Shown here one piece after another: positions 54,889 to 63,038 of a stretch of 64,000 nucleotides of DNA. Below the pieces are notes generated by a model. It was not told the DNA's origin. It saw only the letters and a list, made by a program, of their open reading frames with translations, and searched no databases. Made by a program: the position numbers and the translations under genes. This stretch comes from Streptomyces reniochalinae (GTDB lineage Bacteria; Actinomycetota; Actinomycetes; Streptomycetales; Streptomycetaceae): contig NZ_QOIM01000042.1 of NCBI RefSeq assembly GCF_003323735.1, positions 372,001-436,000 on the forward strand, written 5' to 3'. Each line of letters starts with the position of its first letter. Within the stretch, counting starts at the first letter, position 1.

Positions 54889-55137
54889 TCAGTCCTGGTG
54901 CTTGAGGATGTAGTCGGTCGCGTCGCCGACGGTCTTGAGGTTCTTGACGTCGTCGTCCGGGATCTTCACGCCGAACTTCTCCTCGGCGGCCACGACCACC
55001 TCGACCATGGACAGCGAGTCCACGTCCAGGTCGTCGGTGAAGGACTTCTCCAGCTGGACGTCCTCGGCGGGGATGCCGGCGATCTCGTTCACGATCTCGG
55101 CGAGGCCCGAGACGATCTCTTCCTGAGTGGCGGCCAT
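54889..55137 (-). CDS. acpP: acyl carrier protein
   Basis: 82-residue, strongly acidic carrier for fatty acid synthesis. The phosphopantetheine attachment Ser41 is in FTDDLDVDSLSMVEVV, and helix IV ends in DYILKHQD. The spacing on both sides (72 bp from fabH, 132 bp to fabF) is larger than elsewhere in the operon, and the ATG has a GGAG element upstream, allowing high translation. The usual Streptomyces fab ACP sits at this position, so this is the primary AcpP. Confidence 0.96.
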   Translation of the reverse strand: MAATQEEIVSGLAEIVNEIAGIPAEDVQLEKSFTDDLDVDSLSMVEVVVAAEEKFGVKIPDDDVKNLKTVGDATDYILKHQD

Positions 55138-55209
55138 TGCGGCGCTCCTTCGTATCTGCGGTGAGTCCGCAGCGCCCGACCCTGTCGTACGGGGCTGCTC
55201 GGATGGTGA

Positions 55210-56247
55210 CTAGGGGAGAGTAACGACCGTGGCTGCGTAGACGAGACCCGCCCCGAAGCCGATGACCAGTGCGGTGTCGCCGCTCTTGGCCTTCCCCGTG
55301 GCCAGCAGCCGCTCCATCGCCAGCGGGATGGAGGCGGCCGAGGTGTTGCCCGTGGTCTCCACGTCGCGGGCGACCGTGACGTGCTCGGGCAGCTTGAGAG
55401 TCTTGACCATCGAGTCGATGATCCGCATGTTCGCCTGGTGCGGAATGAAGACGTCGAGGTCTTCGGCCGCTATTCCGGCGGCGTCCAGTGCCTGCTGGGC
55501 GACCTTGGCCATCTCGAAGACCGCCCAGCGGAAGACCGTCTGGCCCTCCTGGCGCAGCGCGGGGAACTTCAGCTCGCCGGTCTTCTCGTCGACGGGCAGC
55601 CGGGAGACGTCACCCACCCGGTAGTCGTCCCACGGCACGGTCTGCGAGATGACGTCCCGCTTGTCGCCCTCCGAGCCCCACACCGAGGGGCCGATGGCGG
55701 GCTCGTCGGAGGGGCCGACGATGACCGCGCCGGCGCCGTCCCCGAACAGGAACGCCGTGGAGCGGTCCGTCAGGTCCGTGAGGTCGGAGAGCCGCTCGGC
55801 GCCGACCACCAGCACGTACTCGGCGCTGCCCTCGACGACCAGGCCCTTGGCGAGGGTGAGGCCGTAGCCGAAGCCCGCGCAGCCCGCGTTGATGTCGAAG
55901 GCCGCGGCCTTGCCCGCGCCCATCCGGTCGGCGATCTCGGTCGCGATGGCGGGGGTCTGCTTGAAGTGCGAGACGGTCGAGATGATGACCGCGCCCACCT
56001 GTGAGGCCGAGATCCCCGCGTCCGCGACCGCCTTGCCCGCGGCCTCCAGGGTCATCTCGGCGACCGTCTCCCCGGGGCCCGCCCAGTGCCGGGTGGCGAT
56101 GCCCGAGCGGGAGCGGATCCACTCGTCGGAGGAGTCGATGTGCTTGAGGATCTCCTCGTTCGGAACGACGCGGGTCGGACGGTATCCGCCGACACCGAGG
56201 ATGCGCGCGTAGGGGGAGCCCTGCGCGGGCTTGATCTTCGCGGTCAT
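55210..56247 (-). CDS. fabH: beta-ketoacyl-ACP synthase III
   Basis: Initiating condensing enzyme, which joins acyl-CoA primers to malonyl-ACP; in Streptomyces it accepts branched primers. The 345-residue protein has Cys123 in FDINAGCAGFGYG, His in PHQANMRI and Asn in ETTGNTSAASIP, the Cys-His-Asn triad. ATG 56247 follows fabD by 20 bp. The sequence TVSHFKQTPA and the C-terminal GFGAGLVYAATVV are family standard. Confidence 0.96.
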   Translation of the reverse strand: MTAKIKPAQGSPYARILGVGGYRPTRVVPNEEILKHIDSSDEWIRSRSGIATRHWAGPGETVAEMTLEAAGKAVADAGISASQVGAVIISTVSHFKQTPAIATEIADRMGAGKAAAFDINAGCAGFGYGLTLAKGLVVEGSAEYVLVVGAERLSDLTDLTDRSTAFLFGDGAGAVIVGPSDEPAIGPSVWGSEGDKRDVISQTVPWDDYRVGDVSRLPVDEKTGELKFPALRQEGQTVFRWAVFEMAKVAQQALDAAGIAAEDLDVFIPHQANMRIIDSMVKTLKLPEHVTVARDVETTGNTSAASIPLAMERLLATGKAKSGDTALVIGFGAGLVYAATVVTLP

Positions 56248-56267
56248 GCTCTCGGGACTCCTTGGTC

Positions 56268-57215
56268 TCAGGCGGACGTGTGCGCGGCGAGCAGGTCCCG
56301 GGCCGCGGCGAGGTCGTCGGGCGACTTGAGCGCCAGCCTCTCCACGTCCGGCAGGGCACGCTTGGCCAGCCCGGTGAGGGTGCCGCCGGGGCACAGCTCG
56401 ATCAGCGCCGTGACGCCCAGCTCCCGGAAGGTGTCCATACACAGGTCCCAGCGCACGGGCGCGGAGATCTGGCGGACGAGCCGGCCCACGATCTCGGGCC
56501 CACTGGTCACGACGGCGCCGTCGAAGTTGGAGACGTAGCGGCTTCGCGGGGTGCCGGGCGTGATGCCGTCCACGGCCGCTTCCATGGCGGGCAGGGCGCC
56601 CGCCATGTGGTCGGTGTGGAAGGCGCCGGCGACCTGTAGCGGCCGCACCCGCGCAGCCTCCGGGCGGTCCTCGGCCAGTGCGGCGAGCTGCTCGACGGTG
56701 CCGGCGGCGACGATCTGTCCCGCGCCGTTCCTGTTGGCCGGGGTCAGCCCGAGCTTGTCCAGGTGCGCGGTGACCGCCTCCGGGTCGCCGCCCAGTACGG
56801 CCGACATGCCGGTCTCGCTCACGGCGGCGGCCTCGGCCATCGCGGTGCCGCGGGCGCGCACGACGCGCAGCGCCTCGACGGGGGTGAGCACCCCGGCCAG
56901 TGCCGCGGCGGCCAGCTCGCCCACGCTGTGACCGGCGAACGCGCCGATGGCGGCGGCCTTGCCCAGCTCCTGCTCGGTGGGCTCGCCCTCCAGCAGTTCG
57001 TAGGCCGACAGCAGGGCCGTGGCGACCAGCAGCGGCTGGGCGACGGCCGTGTCGCGGATCGCGTCGGCGTCGGCCTCGGTGCCGTAGTGCACCAGGTCGA
57101 GATCGATGGCGGCGGACCACTGGGCGAGCCGGTCGGCGGCGCCGGGCAGTTCCAGCCAGGGGGTCAGCAGGCCGGGCTTCTGGGCGCCTTGGCCGGGAGC
57201 GACGAGTACGAGCAC
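56268..57215 (-). CDS. fabD: malonyl-CoA:ACP transacylase
   Basis: Loads malonyl groups onto ACP, 315 residues. The nucleophile is Ser97 in GAFAGHSVGELAAAALAG. The catalytic His is in QVAGAFHTDHMAGAL, and the substrate Arg lies in VVRARGTAMAEAA. The N-terminus MLVLVAPGQGAQKPG and GTG start at 57215 have AGGAGAGAG upstream. First gene of the operon. It is separated from fasR by 100 bp that hold the regulator site. Confidence 0.96.
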   Translation of the reverse strand: MLVLVAPGQGAQKPGLLTPWLELPGAADRLAQWSAAIDLDLVHYGTEADADAIRDTAVAQPLLVATALLSAYELLEGEPTEQELGKAAAIGAFAGHSVGELAAAALAGVLTPVEALRVVRARGTAMAEAAAVSETGMSAVLGGDPEAVTAHLDKLGLTPANRNGAGQIVAAGTVEQLAALAEDRPEAARVRPLQVAGAFHTDHMAGALPAMEAAVDGITPGTPRSRYVSNFDGAVVTSGPEIVGRLVRQISAPVRWDLCMDTFRELGVTALIELCPGGTLTGLAKRALPDVERLALKSPDDLAAARDLLAAHTSA

Positions 57216-57240
57216 TCTTTCACTCTCTCCTGTGAACAGG

Positions 57241-57266
57241 CGTCTCGACCGGTGGGGACCGAGACG
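57241..57266 (-). promoter_or_regulatory. inverted repeat in the fab leader
   Basis: CGTCTCG (57241-57247) and CGAGACG (57260-57266) can pair around 12 bases, between the FasR palindrome and fabD. It could form a leader hairpin or be part of the protein-binding region. Confidence 0.4.
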
Positions 57267-57280
57267 AAGAACGGTGAGGG

Positions 57281-57303
57281 GTTTTGTGGGCCTTCCACAA
57301 AAC
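57281..57303. promoter_or_regulatory. FasR operator candidate upstream of fabD
   Basis: GTTTTGTGG-GCCTT-CCACAAAAC is a perfect 9-5-9 palindrome, 65 bp before the fabD start and directly behind the fasR stop. FasR is known to activate the fab operon in Streptomyces by binding its promoter; this is the only strong palindrome there. Confidence 0.65.
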
Positions 57304-57315
57304 GTGCCCGCAAGC

Positions 57316-58500
57316 CTACGGCTGGCCGCCGGAGTCGGCGAGACGCCCCAGGATCAGCGCGATACGCAGCGTGAAGGCGGAACGCACATCAGACGGCGAC
57401 CAGCCGGTGACGTCCGTCACACGTCGTAGCCGGTAGCGAACGGTGTTGGGGTGCACGAACAACATCCGCGCGGCACCCTCCAGACTACTCGCCTGCTCCA
57501 GATAGACGCTCAGCGTCTCCAGCAGCGCCGACCCCGCCTCCTCCAGCGGTCTGTAGATCTCCTCCACCAGCAGCTGCCGCGCCACCGGGTCACCGGCCAT
57601 CCCGCGCTCCGGCAGCAGATCGTCGGCCAGCACGGGCCGGGGCGCGTCGGGCCAGGCCGCGCACGCTTTCAGCCCGGCCATCGCGGCCTGCGCCGACCGG
57701 GGCGCCGCCAGCAGGTCGCCCACCACGGGCCCGGCCACCACAGGCCCGGCCGCGAACGGGCCGATCAGCGACTTCGCGGCCTTGAGCGGATCGTCGCAGC
57801 CGCCCGCGATCACCACCAGGCGGCTGCCGAGCACCCCGGTGAGCACCTGGAGCTTGGCGTGCCGGGACGCCCGCCGGATCGCCTCCACGGTCAGCTCGTT
57901 GTCCCCGTCGGGCGCCGTTCCCAGCACGACGGCCACGTGCTCGGGCGAGTTCCAGCCCAGCGCCGCAGCCCGCGATACGGCGCCCTCGTCGGCCTCCCCG
58001 GAGAGCACCGCGTTGACCACCAGCGACTCCAGGCGCGCGTCCCAGGCGCCGCGCGCCTCCGCCGCCTGCGCGTACACCTGCGCCGTGGCGAAGGCGATCT
58101 CCCTGGCGTACACCAGCAGCGCCTCGCGCAGCACCGCCTCGTCGCCGGGCGCGGCCACCTCGTCGATGGCCGCCTCGACGACCTCGATCGTGGTGCGCAC
58201 CATCTCCACGGTCTGCCGCAGCGTGATCGCCCGCGTCAGCTCTCGCGGCGCCGTTCCGAAGACGTCGGTGCTGATGGCCTGCGGGGTCTCCGGGTGACGG
58301 AACCACTCGGTGAAGGCCGCGATGCCCGCCTGCGCGACCAGGCCGATCCAGGAGCGGTTCTCCGGCGGCATCGCGCGGTACCAGGGCAACTGCTCGTCCA
58401 TGCGCGCGATGGCGGCGGCGGCGAGCTTCCCGGAGGACTGCTCCAGCCTGCGCAGGGTCGCCAGATGCGGGTGCTGGGGTGGATCTGTGGCTTCGGGCAC
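57316..58500 (-). CDS. fasR: FasR, PucR-type activator of fatty acid synthesis genes
   Basis: 394-residue regulator. It begins VPEATDPPQHPHLATLRRLEQSSGKLAAAAIARMDEQLPWYRAMPPENRSWIGLVAQAGIAAFTEWFRHPE, the conserved front of Streptomyces FasR. The C-terminal PucR HTH is LLETLSVYLEQASSLEGAARMLFVHPNTVRYRLRRVTDVTGW. The GTG at 58500 is preceded at 6 bases by CAGGCT and has no ribosome-binding site. It is cotranscribed in direction with fabD (100 bp), and the palindrome between is its likely target, coupling membrane lipid supply to activator level. Confidence 0.95.
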   Translation of the reverse strand: MPEATDPPQHPHLATLRRLEQSSGKLAAAAIARMDEQLPWYRAMPPENRSWIGLVAQAGIAAFTEWFRHPETPQAISTDVFGTAPRELTRAITLRQTVEMVRTTIEVVEAAIDEVAAPGDEAVLREALLVYAREIAFATAQVYAQAAEARGAWDARLESLVVNAVLSGEADEGAVSRAAALGWNSPEHVAVVLGTAPDGDNELTVEAIRRASRHAKLQVLTGVLGSRLVVIAGGCDDPLKAAKSLIGPFAAGPVVAGPVVGDLLAAPRSAQAAMAGLKACAAWPDAPRPVLADDLLPERGMAGDPVARQLLVEEIYRPLEEAGSALLETLSVYLEQASSLEGAARMLFVHPNTVRYRLRRVTDVTGWSPSDVRSAFTLRIALILGRLADSGGQP

Positions 58501-58592
58501 GGGACAAGCCTGCCTTACCGGGCGCGCCGCGCGGCTGCGGGGGGCGGACGGCAGCCGCACCTTCCCGCACCGCCGGGACTACGGTGGGGCGC

Positions 58593-59294
58593 ATGGCACA
58601 GGTGGTGTGGCGGGCCGCTGACCGGTACCGCGGCGGCGAGGCGGACGCCGGGATCGAGACCCGGCACGCCTTCTCCTTCTCCGGGTTCTACGACCCCGGC
58701 AACGTCGGGTTCGGACTGCTGGTGGCCTGCAACGAGGAACGCCTCGCGCCGGGCGCGGGATTCGCCCGGCACCCGCACCGGGACATCGAGATCGTCACCT
58801 GGGTCCTCGAAGGCGAGCTCGAACACCGCGACTCGGCCGGGCACGACGCGGTGGTGCGGCCCGGGGACGTACAACGGCTCGGCGCGGGCAGCGGCGTACG
58901 CCACACCGAACGCAACGCCGGGAGCGGGCCGCTGAGGTTCGTGCAGATGTGGCTGGTGCCCGGCGCCTTCGGCACCGAACCCGAGTACGAGGTCGTGCGC
59001 GGCATCGCGGACAACACCCCCTTCGCGCTGCCCCGCACCGAAGCGGTGCTGCACGTGCGGCGGCTGGCCGACGGGGAGCGCACGGCGGTGCCGGACGCGG
59101 CCTTCGGCTACGTGCACGTGGCCCGCGGCCAGGCGGTGCTGGACGAGGGCGAAGCGACGCCGCACCAGGGCGACACGGTGCTGCACGAGGGGGACGCGGC
59201 GCGGCTGACCGAGCCGCGGGAGCGGGAGCTGCGCGCCCGCGGCGGAGCCGAACTGCTGCTGTGGGAGATGCACGCGGAGCCCAGCTACGGCTGA
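58593..59294 (+). CDS. pirin-family protein
   Basis: 233-residue double-cupin protein. The N-terminal metal-binding motif is FARHPHRDIEIVTWVLEGELEHRDSAGHDAVVRPGDVQRLGAGSGVRHTERN, with the pirin His-His-His-Glu ligands. The C-terminal cupin contains HVRRLADGERTAV and VHVARGQAVLDEG. Several bacterial pirins are quercetin 2,3-dioxygenases, but other roles exist. TACGGT lies 7 bases before the ATG, so transcription may be leaderless. It is divergent from fasR. Confidence 0.92.
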   Translation: MAQVVWRAADRYRGGEADAGIETRHAFSFSGFYDPGNVGFGLLVACNEERLAPGAGFARHPHRDIEIVTWVLEGELEHRDSAGHDAVVRPGDVQRLGAGSGVRHTERNAGSGPLRFVQMWLVPGAFGTEPEYEVVRGIADNTPFALPRTEAVLHVRRLADGERTAVPDAAFGYVHVARGQAVLDEGEATPHQGDTVLHEGDAARLTEPRERELRARGGAELLLWEMHAEPSYG

Positions 59295-59298
59295 ACTT

Positions 59299-59317
59299 CG
59301 CGCGGTGTTTCCGCGCG
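59299..59317. terminator. weak stem-loop between pirin and beta-lactamase genes
   Basis: CGCGCGG (59299-59305) pairs with CCGCGCG (59311-59317) around TGTTT, in the 37-bp gap between convergent genes. Confidence 0.5.
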
Positions 59318-59331
59318 GCGGGGCGCAGACG

Positions 59332-60147
59332 CTAGCCGCGCAGTTCGGCGAGGACCGCGTCGGTGAAGGGCGTCCACGCCTCGACCGCCCACGGGCCGAA
59401 GGCCCGGTCGGTGAGCGCCACACAGGCGGCACCCGCCTCCGGGTCCACCCACAGGAACGTTCCGGACTGCCCGAAGTGCCCGAACGTGCGCGGCGAGGAC
59501 GTCTCACCCGTCCAGTGCGGCGACTTGCCGGAACGGATCTCGAATCCCAGACCCCAGTCGTTCGGCTTCTGGTTGCCGTACCCGGGCAGCACACCGTTCA
59601 GGCCGGGGAAGACCACAAAGGTCGCCTCCCGCACCGTCGAGGGGTCCAGCAGCGTGGGGGACTGGAGTTCGGCGGCGAACCGCGTCAGGTCGGCGCAGGT
59701 GGAGACGGCGTCCTTGGCCGCCGACCCGTCCAGCTCGGTGGAGGCCATGCCCAGCGGCTCCAGGACCCCCTCCCGCAGGTACGCGGGGAAAGGGATCCCG
59801 GTGGCCTTGGCCACGTGCTCCGCCAGCGTCTCGAAACCCGCGTTGGAGTAGATCCGCCGGGTGCCGGGATCGGCCTGCGTGCGGTGCTCGTCGAAGGCGA
59901 GCCCCGAGGTGTGGGCCAGCAGGTGCCGCACGGTCGCCCCCTCGGGCCCCGCGGGCTCCTCCAGCTCGACGGCGCCCTCCTCCAGCGCCATCAGCACGGC
60001 GTACGCGGACAGCAGCTTGGTGACGGAGGCCAGAGCGAAACGCTGCGCGGCGGGCCCCCGGCTCCCGGCCACACTGCCGTCCGCCCGTACGACGGCCGCC
60101 GCCGCGCTCGGCACCGGCCAGGTCTCGATCATCCGCAGGCTCTCCAT
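59332..60147 (-). CDS. class C beta-lactamase-related serine hydrolase
   Basis: 271 residues without a signal peptide, so cytoplasmic. The SxxK motif is ALASVTKLLSAYA (Ser41, Lys44), the Tyr motif IYSNAGFE, and the third box is approximated by HFGQSGTF. Overall this is the EstB/AmpC-related family, often esterases or peptidases and not resistance enzymes. TAGGCT lies 7 bases before the ATG. It is divergent from the MerR regulator, whose MerR-type promoter lies about 55-85 bp upstream of its start. Confidence 0.87.
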   Translation of the reverse strand: MESLRMIETWPVPSAAAAVVRADGSVAGSRGPAAQRFALASVTKLLSAYAVLMALEEGAVELEEPAGPEGATVRHLLAHTSGLAFDEHRTQADPGTRRIYSNAGFETLAEHVAKATGIPFPAYLREGVLEPLGMASTELDGSAAKDAVSTCADLTRFAAELQSPTLLDPSTVREATFVVFPGLNGVLPGYGNQKPNDWGLGFEIRSGKSPHWTGETSSPRTFGHFGQSGTFLWVDPEAGAACVALTDRAFGPWAVEAWTPFTDAVLAELRG

Positions 60148-60200
60148 GCGCACGAGCCTAACGGCAGCACTCCGCGGCCGATTTTGGCCTCCCTTTGCTC

Positions 60201-60231
60201 TTGCTTGGAGTGCGCTCCAACTTCGTACCGT
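60201..60231 (+). promoter_or_regulatory. MerR-type promoter with palindrome, leaderless
   Basis: TTGCTT (60201-60206) and TACCGT (60226-60231) are 19 bp apart. The palindrome TTGGAGTGCGCTCCAA (60205-60220) lies between them, resembling NmlR/AdhR-type sites. The start GTG 60238 falls 6 bases after the -10 box, so the message would be leaderless. Confidence 0.65.
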
Positions 60232-60237
60232 TCACTG

Positions 60238-60846
60238 GTGAGTGTGACCGAGACGCAGCGACGGACCAGCCAGGAAGCGGCACCGCCCGCGCAGTGTGCC
60301 GCCCGAAACGAGGGCCGCCCGCGGCCGGACGGAAGCGAGCGGTACACCATCAGCGAGGTCGCGGCGTTCACCGGGCTGAGCGCGCACACCCTGCGCTGGT
60401 ACGAGCGGATCGGCCTGATGCCGCACGTCGACAGGTCCCACACGGGGCAGCGCCGCTTCTCCGCTCGGGACCTGGAGTGGCTGGACCTGGTCGGCAAACT
60501 GCGGCTGACCGGCATGACGGTCGCGGACATGGTGCGCTACGCGGAACTGGTGCGCCAGGGCGAGCGGACCGTCGCGGAACGCCAGTCCCTCCTGGAGGCC
60601 ACGCGCGAGGGCGTACTGACCAGGATCGCGGAACTGCGCGACACCCTCGACGTGCTCGACTACAAGATCGGCCACTACTCCCGGAAGACCGGTGAACCGC
60701 CCGCGGCCCGCACGGGCCCGGCGCACACGTCCACCTGCCAGGCCCCGGGTGCGGGTCACGCCTCCACGGATGCGGGTCACGCCGCGAGCGCGGGTCACGG
60801 CTCCACGAGTCAGGTGTCGGCCGGCCGGACCACGGTGATCGGGTAG
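60238..60846 (+). CDS. MerR-family regulator with His-rich tail
   Basis: 202 residues. A 35-residue N-terminal extension precedes the winged helix YTISEVAAFTGLSAHTLRWYERIGLMPHVDRSHTGQRRFSARDLEWLDLVGKLRLTGM and a coiled coil (LLEATREGVLTRIAELRDTLDVLDYKIGHYSRK) of the NmlR/aldehyde-responsive type. The last 45 residues repeat AGHAS-like units with five or more histidines and one cysteine, and might bind metal. The YKIGHY motif is typical of MerR proteins near oxidoreductase genes. It probably controls its own promoter and the divergent beta-lactamase-like gene. Confidence 0.87.
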   Translation: MSVTETQRRTSQEAAPPAQCAARNEGRPRPDGSERYTISEVAAFTGLSAHTLRWYERIGLMPHVDRSHTGQRRFSARDLEWLDLVGKLRLTGMTVADMVRYAELVRQGERTVAERQSLLEATREGVLTRIAELRDTLDVLDYKIGHYSRKTGEPPAARTGPAHTSTCQAPGAGHASTDAGHAASAGHGSTSQVSAGRTTVIG

Positions 60847-60917
60847 GACCGCAGCCCGAAGGACAGCCGGCCTGCGACGGGAGCCGGGGCGGGAGCCCGA
60901 GCCGGCGCGGTAAGGGC

Positions 60918-62105
60918 TCAGCCGGCGTCGGCGCACTCCCGCGAGGAGGGAGCGCAGCGCACCGACTCGTACGCCCCCACGGCGATGGCGGCGAAGTTGG
61001 CGCGCGAGTCGGTGCCGGGACGCAGGTAGCCGCTGTGCCCCTCGGCCCTGTCGGCGGTCACGACACGGGCGCCGAAAGCGGCGTCCGTGGGGTCGGCACC
61101 GTGCCCGAGCCCCAGGAACTCCACGTGGGGGACGCGCGCGATCCAGTCCCCCGGGGCGCGCGCGGCCCACACCGGCACACCGGTGTGGAGCGCGGCGACC
61201 GACCCCGCGCGCATCCCCGGCGACCCGAAGACGAGCAGACCCGTGGCGTCCTCGCCGTCCAGCCCGGGCGCGGCCCGCCCGCAGACCACGGAGCCGTAGC
61301 TGTGGCACAGCACGGCGGGTGTGGCCACCCCGGTACGGGTCAGGCCGTGCAGGAAGCGGGTCAGACGCGGTGCGCCCGCCTCGGCCAGCCGCCCGGTGGC
61401 CGCGTCCGTGCCGAGTCCGACCGGGGTCGTGTAGCCGACCCAGGCGATCACCGCGACGCGGGCGCGGGGTACGCGCCGCGCCATCCCCGCCCGAAGGGAC
61501 TCGGCCATCCCGGCGGGCCTGCCGTAGCGGTTGGCGCCGTCGTCGTCGAAGGTGTGCAGGTCGGTGTCGGAACCCGGCACCACGACCGCTGTCCGCGCGG
61601 CGTGCACGAGGTCTCCGTAGACCTCGGCGATCTGCCCGCGCCCGCGCGGGTCGAAGGCGAGGATCTGCCGCCCCGGCGCGAGGAGTTCCCCGTACCGTTC
61701 GGCCCGCTCCCGCGCCCGGCCGTGATCCTCCCGCGTCCCCGAGGGGGCGTGCGCCAGCCTCCTGACCCGCGTCCGCTCCCTCTTGAGCGCCACCCGGTTC
61801 GCCTGGTACCGAAGATCTGGGGGGACGCCGTCCAGGTTCCCCACCGTCAACGGATGCCGCCGCACCAGCGTCCCGCGCTCCTCCTCGTCCAGCTCCGCGA
61901 AGAACGTGGCGACCCGTTCGGGTCCCGCTGTAGCGGGGTCGGGCAGCGTGCGCCCCAGCGAGTGGTCCGCGCGCCAGGCGGCGGCTCCTGGGGGTGGCCC
62001 GGTGACCGGAGTCTGCTCCGTACCGCTCGTGACGCCCGTCGTTCCGGCGAAGACCGCCGCCACCAGCGGGGCGGCGAGCAGAGCACGCTTGCGGCGGCGC
62101 TTCAT
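60918..62105 (-). CDS. secreted alpha/beta hydrolase (DUF1023)
   Basis: 395 residues. A basic N-terminus and hydrophobic segment (MKRRRKRALLAAPLVAAVFAG) act as signal or anchor. The DUF1023 fold follows: RQILAFDPRGRGQIAEVYGDLVHAARTAVVVPGSDTDLHTFDD, nucleophile elbow PAVLCHSYGSVVCGRA, where Cys replaces the usual first Gly, and VFGSPGMRAGSVAAL. Function is unproven; such proteins are lipase- or esterase-like. ATG 62105 is preceded by GGAGGGAGA. A G-rich intergenic tract lies behind its promoter. Confidence 0.85.
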   Translation of the reverse strand: MKRRRKRALLAAPLVAAVFAGTTGVTSGTEQTPVTGPPPGAAAWRADHSLGRTLPDPATAGPERVATFFAELDEEERGTLVRRHPLTVGNLDGVPPDLRYQANRVALKRERTRVRRLAHAPSGTREDHGRARERAERYGELLAPGRQILAFDPRGRGQIAEVYGDLVHAARTAVVVPGSDTDLHTFDDDGANRYGRPAGMAESLRAGMARRVPRARVAVIAWVGYTTPVGLGTDAATGRLAEAGAPRLTRFLHGLTRTGVATPAVLCHSYGSVVCGRAAPGLDGEDATGLLVFGSPGMRAGSVAALHTGVPVWAARAPGDWIARVPHVEFLGLGHGADPTDAAFGARVVTADRAEGHSGYLRPGTDSRANFAAIAVGAYESVRCAPSSRECADAG

Positions 62106-62235
62106 GACGGGTCTCCCTCCTCGTGTCTCCCGCCCGTCTCGTCGGCGCGGGACTCGTCGGCGGGAGAGAGGAAGAGGGTGCGGGTCCGTACGTGCCCGGG
62201 GCGTCACGCCGGAGAGCCAACTCCCCGCGTGCTAC

Positions 62236-62265
62236 GGGGGTAGGGGGGCGTACGGGGGTAGGGGG
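62236..62265 (+). promoter_or_regulatory. G-quadruplex-forming motif in intergenic DNA
   Basis: The plus strand carries runs of 5, 6, 5 and 5 G separated by TA, CGTAC and TA, made by a tandem 18-bp near-repeat. Loops of 2-5 bases give a canonical four-tetrad-capable motif. It lies about 130-160 bp upstream of the hydrolase gene and just after the response-regulator stop, on the template strand for the flanking genes. Confidence 0.6.
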
Positions 62266-62306
62266 ACACACGAGCCGCGCCCGGTGTCCGGTTCCGCCGG
62301 CCCGGG

Positions 62307-63038
62307 CTACTGCTCGCCAGGTGCCACGAGACCTGACTCGTACGCGAAGATGACCGCCTGGGCGCGGTCGCGCAGGGCGAGTTTGGCGAAGATGCGGCTC
62401 ACGTGGGTTTTCACCGTCTGTTCGGCCAGGACGAGCGAGGCGGCGATCTCCTGGTTGGACTGTCCGCGCGCGAGCAGCCCCAGTACCTCGGTCTCCCGTT
62501 CGGTCAGGTCGTTGAGCCGGAGCTGTGGCGCCGAGGAGCGCCCCTTGCGGGTGACGGAGTGCGGCCGCTGCCGGGCGAACTCGGCGATCAGCCGCCGGGT
62601 CACCGACGGCGCCAGAAGAGCCTCCCCTTCGGCCACCACCCGTACGGCGGCGATCAGGTCGGCGGGCGGCGCGTCCTTGAGGAGGAAGCCGCTCGCGCCC
62701 AGCCGCAGCGCCTCGTAGACGTAGTCGTCCACGTCGAACGTGGTCAGCATCAAGACCTTGGGCCTGTGGACGACGCCAGGGGGAGGTTCGAGGAGCGCTC
62801 GCGCCGCCTCCAGGCCGTTCAGCCGCGGCATCCGCACGTCCATCAGGACCACGTCCGGGTGGACGGTGCGGCACACCTCGACGCCCGCTGTGCCGTCCGC
62901 CGCCTCGCCCACGACGTCGATGTCGCTCTGGGCGGCCAGCAGCGCGGCGAATCCCGCCCTGACCATGGCCTGGTCGTCGACGATGACCACCCGGGTCACC
63001 TTGTCCGTCGGGGAGCCTGGCGTGCCGGTGCCGTTCAT
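62307..63038 (-). CDS. NarL/FixJ-family response regulator
   Basis: 243 residues. The receiver has IVDDQ and phospho-acceptor Asp67 in VVLMDVRMPR, with the Lys switch in GFLLKDAPP. The C-terminal LuxR-type HTH is LTERETEVLGLLARGQSNQEIAASLVLAEQTVKTHVSRIFAKLALRDRAQAVIFAYE. ATG 63038 overlaps the stop of the kinase gene by 4 bases, so a two-component operon is certain. Targets unknown. Confidence 0.95.
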   Translation of the reverse strand: MNGTGTPGSPTDKVTRVVIVDDQAMVRAGFAALLAAQSDIDVVGEAADGTAGVEVCRTVHPDVVLMDVRMPRLNGLEAARALLEPPPGVVHRPKVLMLTTFDVDDYVYEALRLGASGFLLKDAPPADLIAAVRVVAEGEALLAPSVTRRLIAEFARQRPHSVTRKGRSSAPQLRLNDLTERETEVLGLLARGQSNQEIAASLVLAEQTVKTHVSRIFAKLALRDRAQAVIFAYESGLVAPGEQ

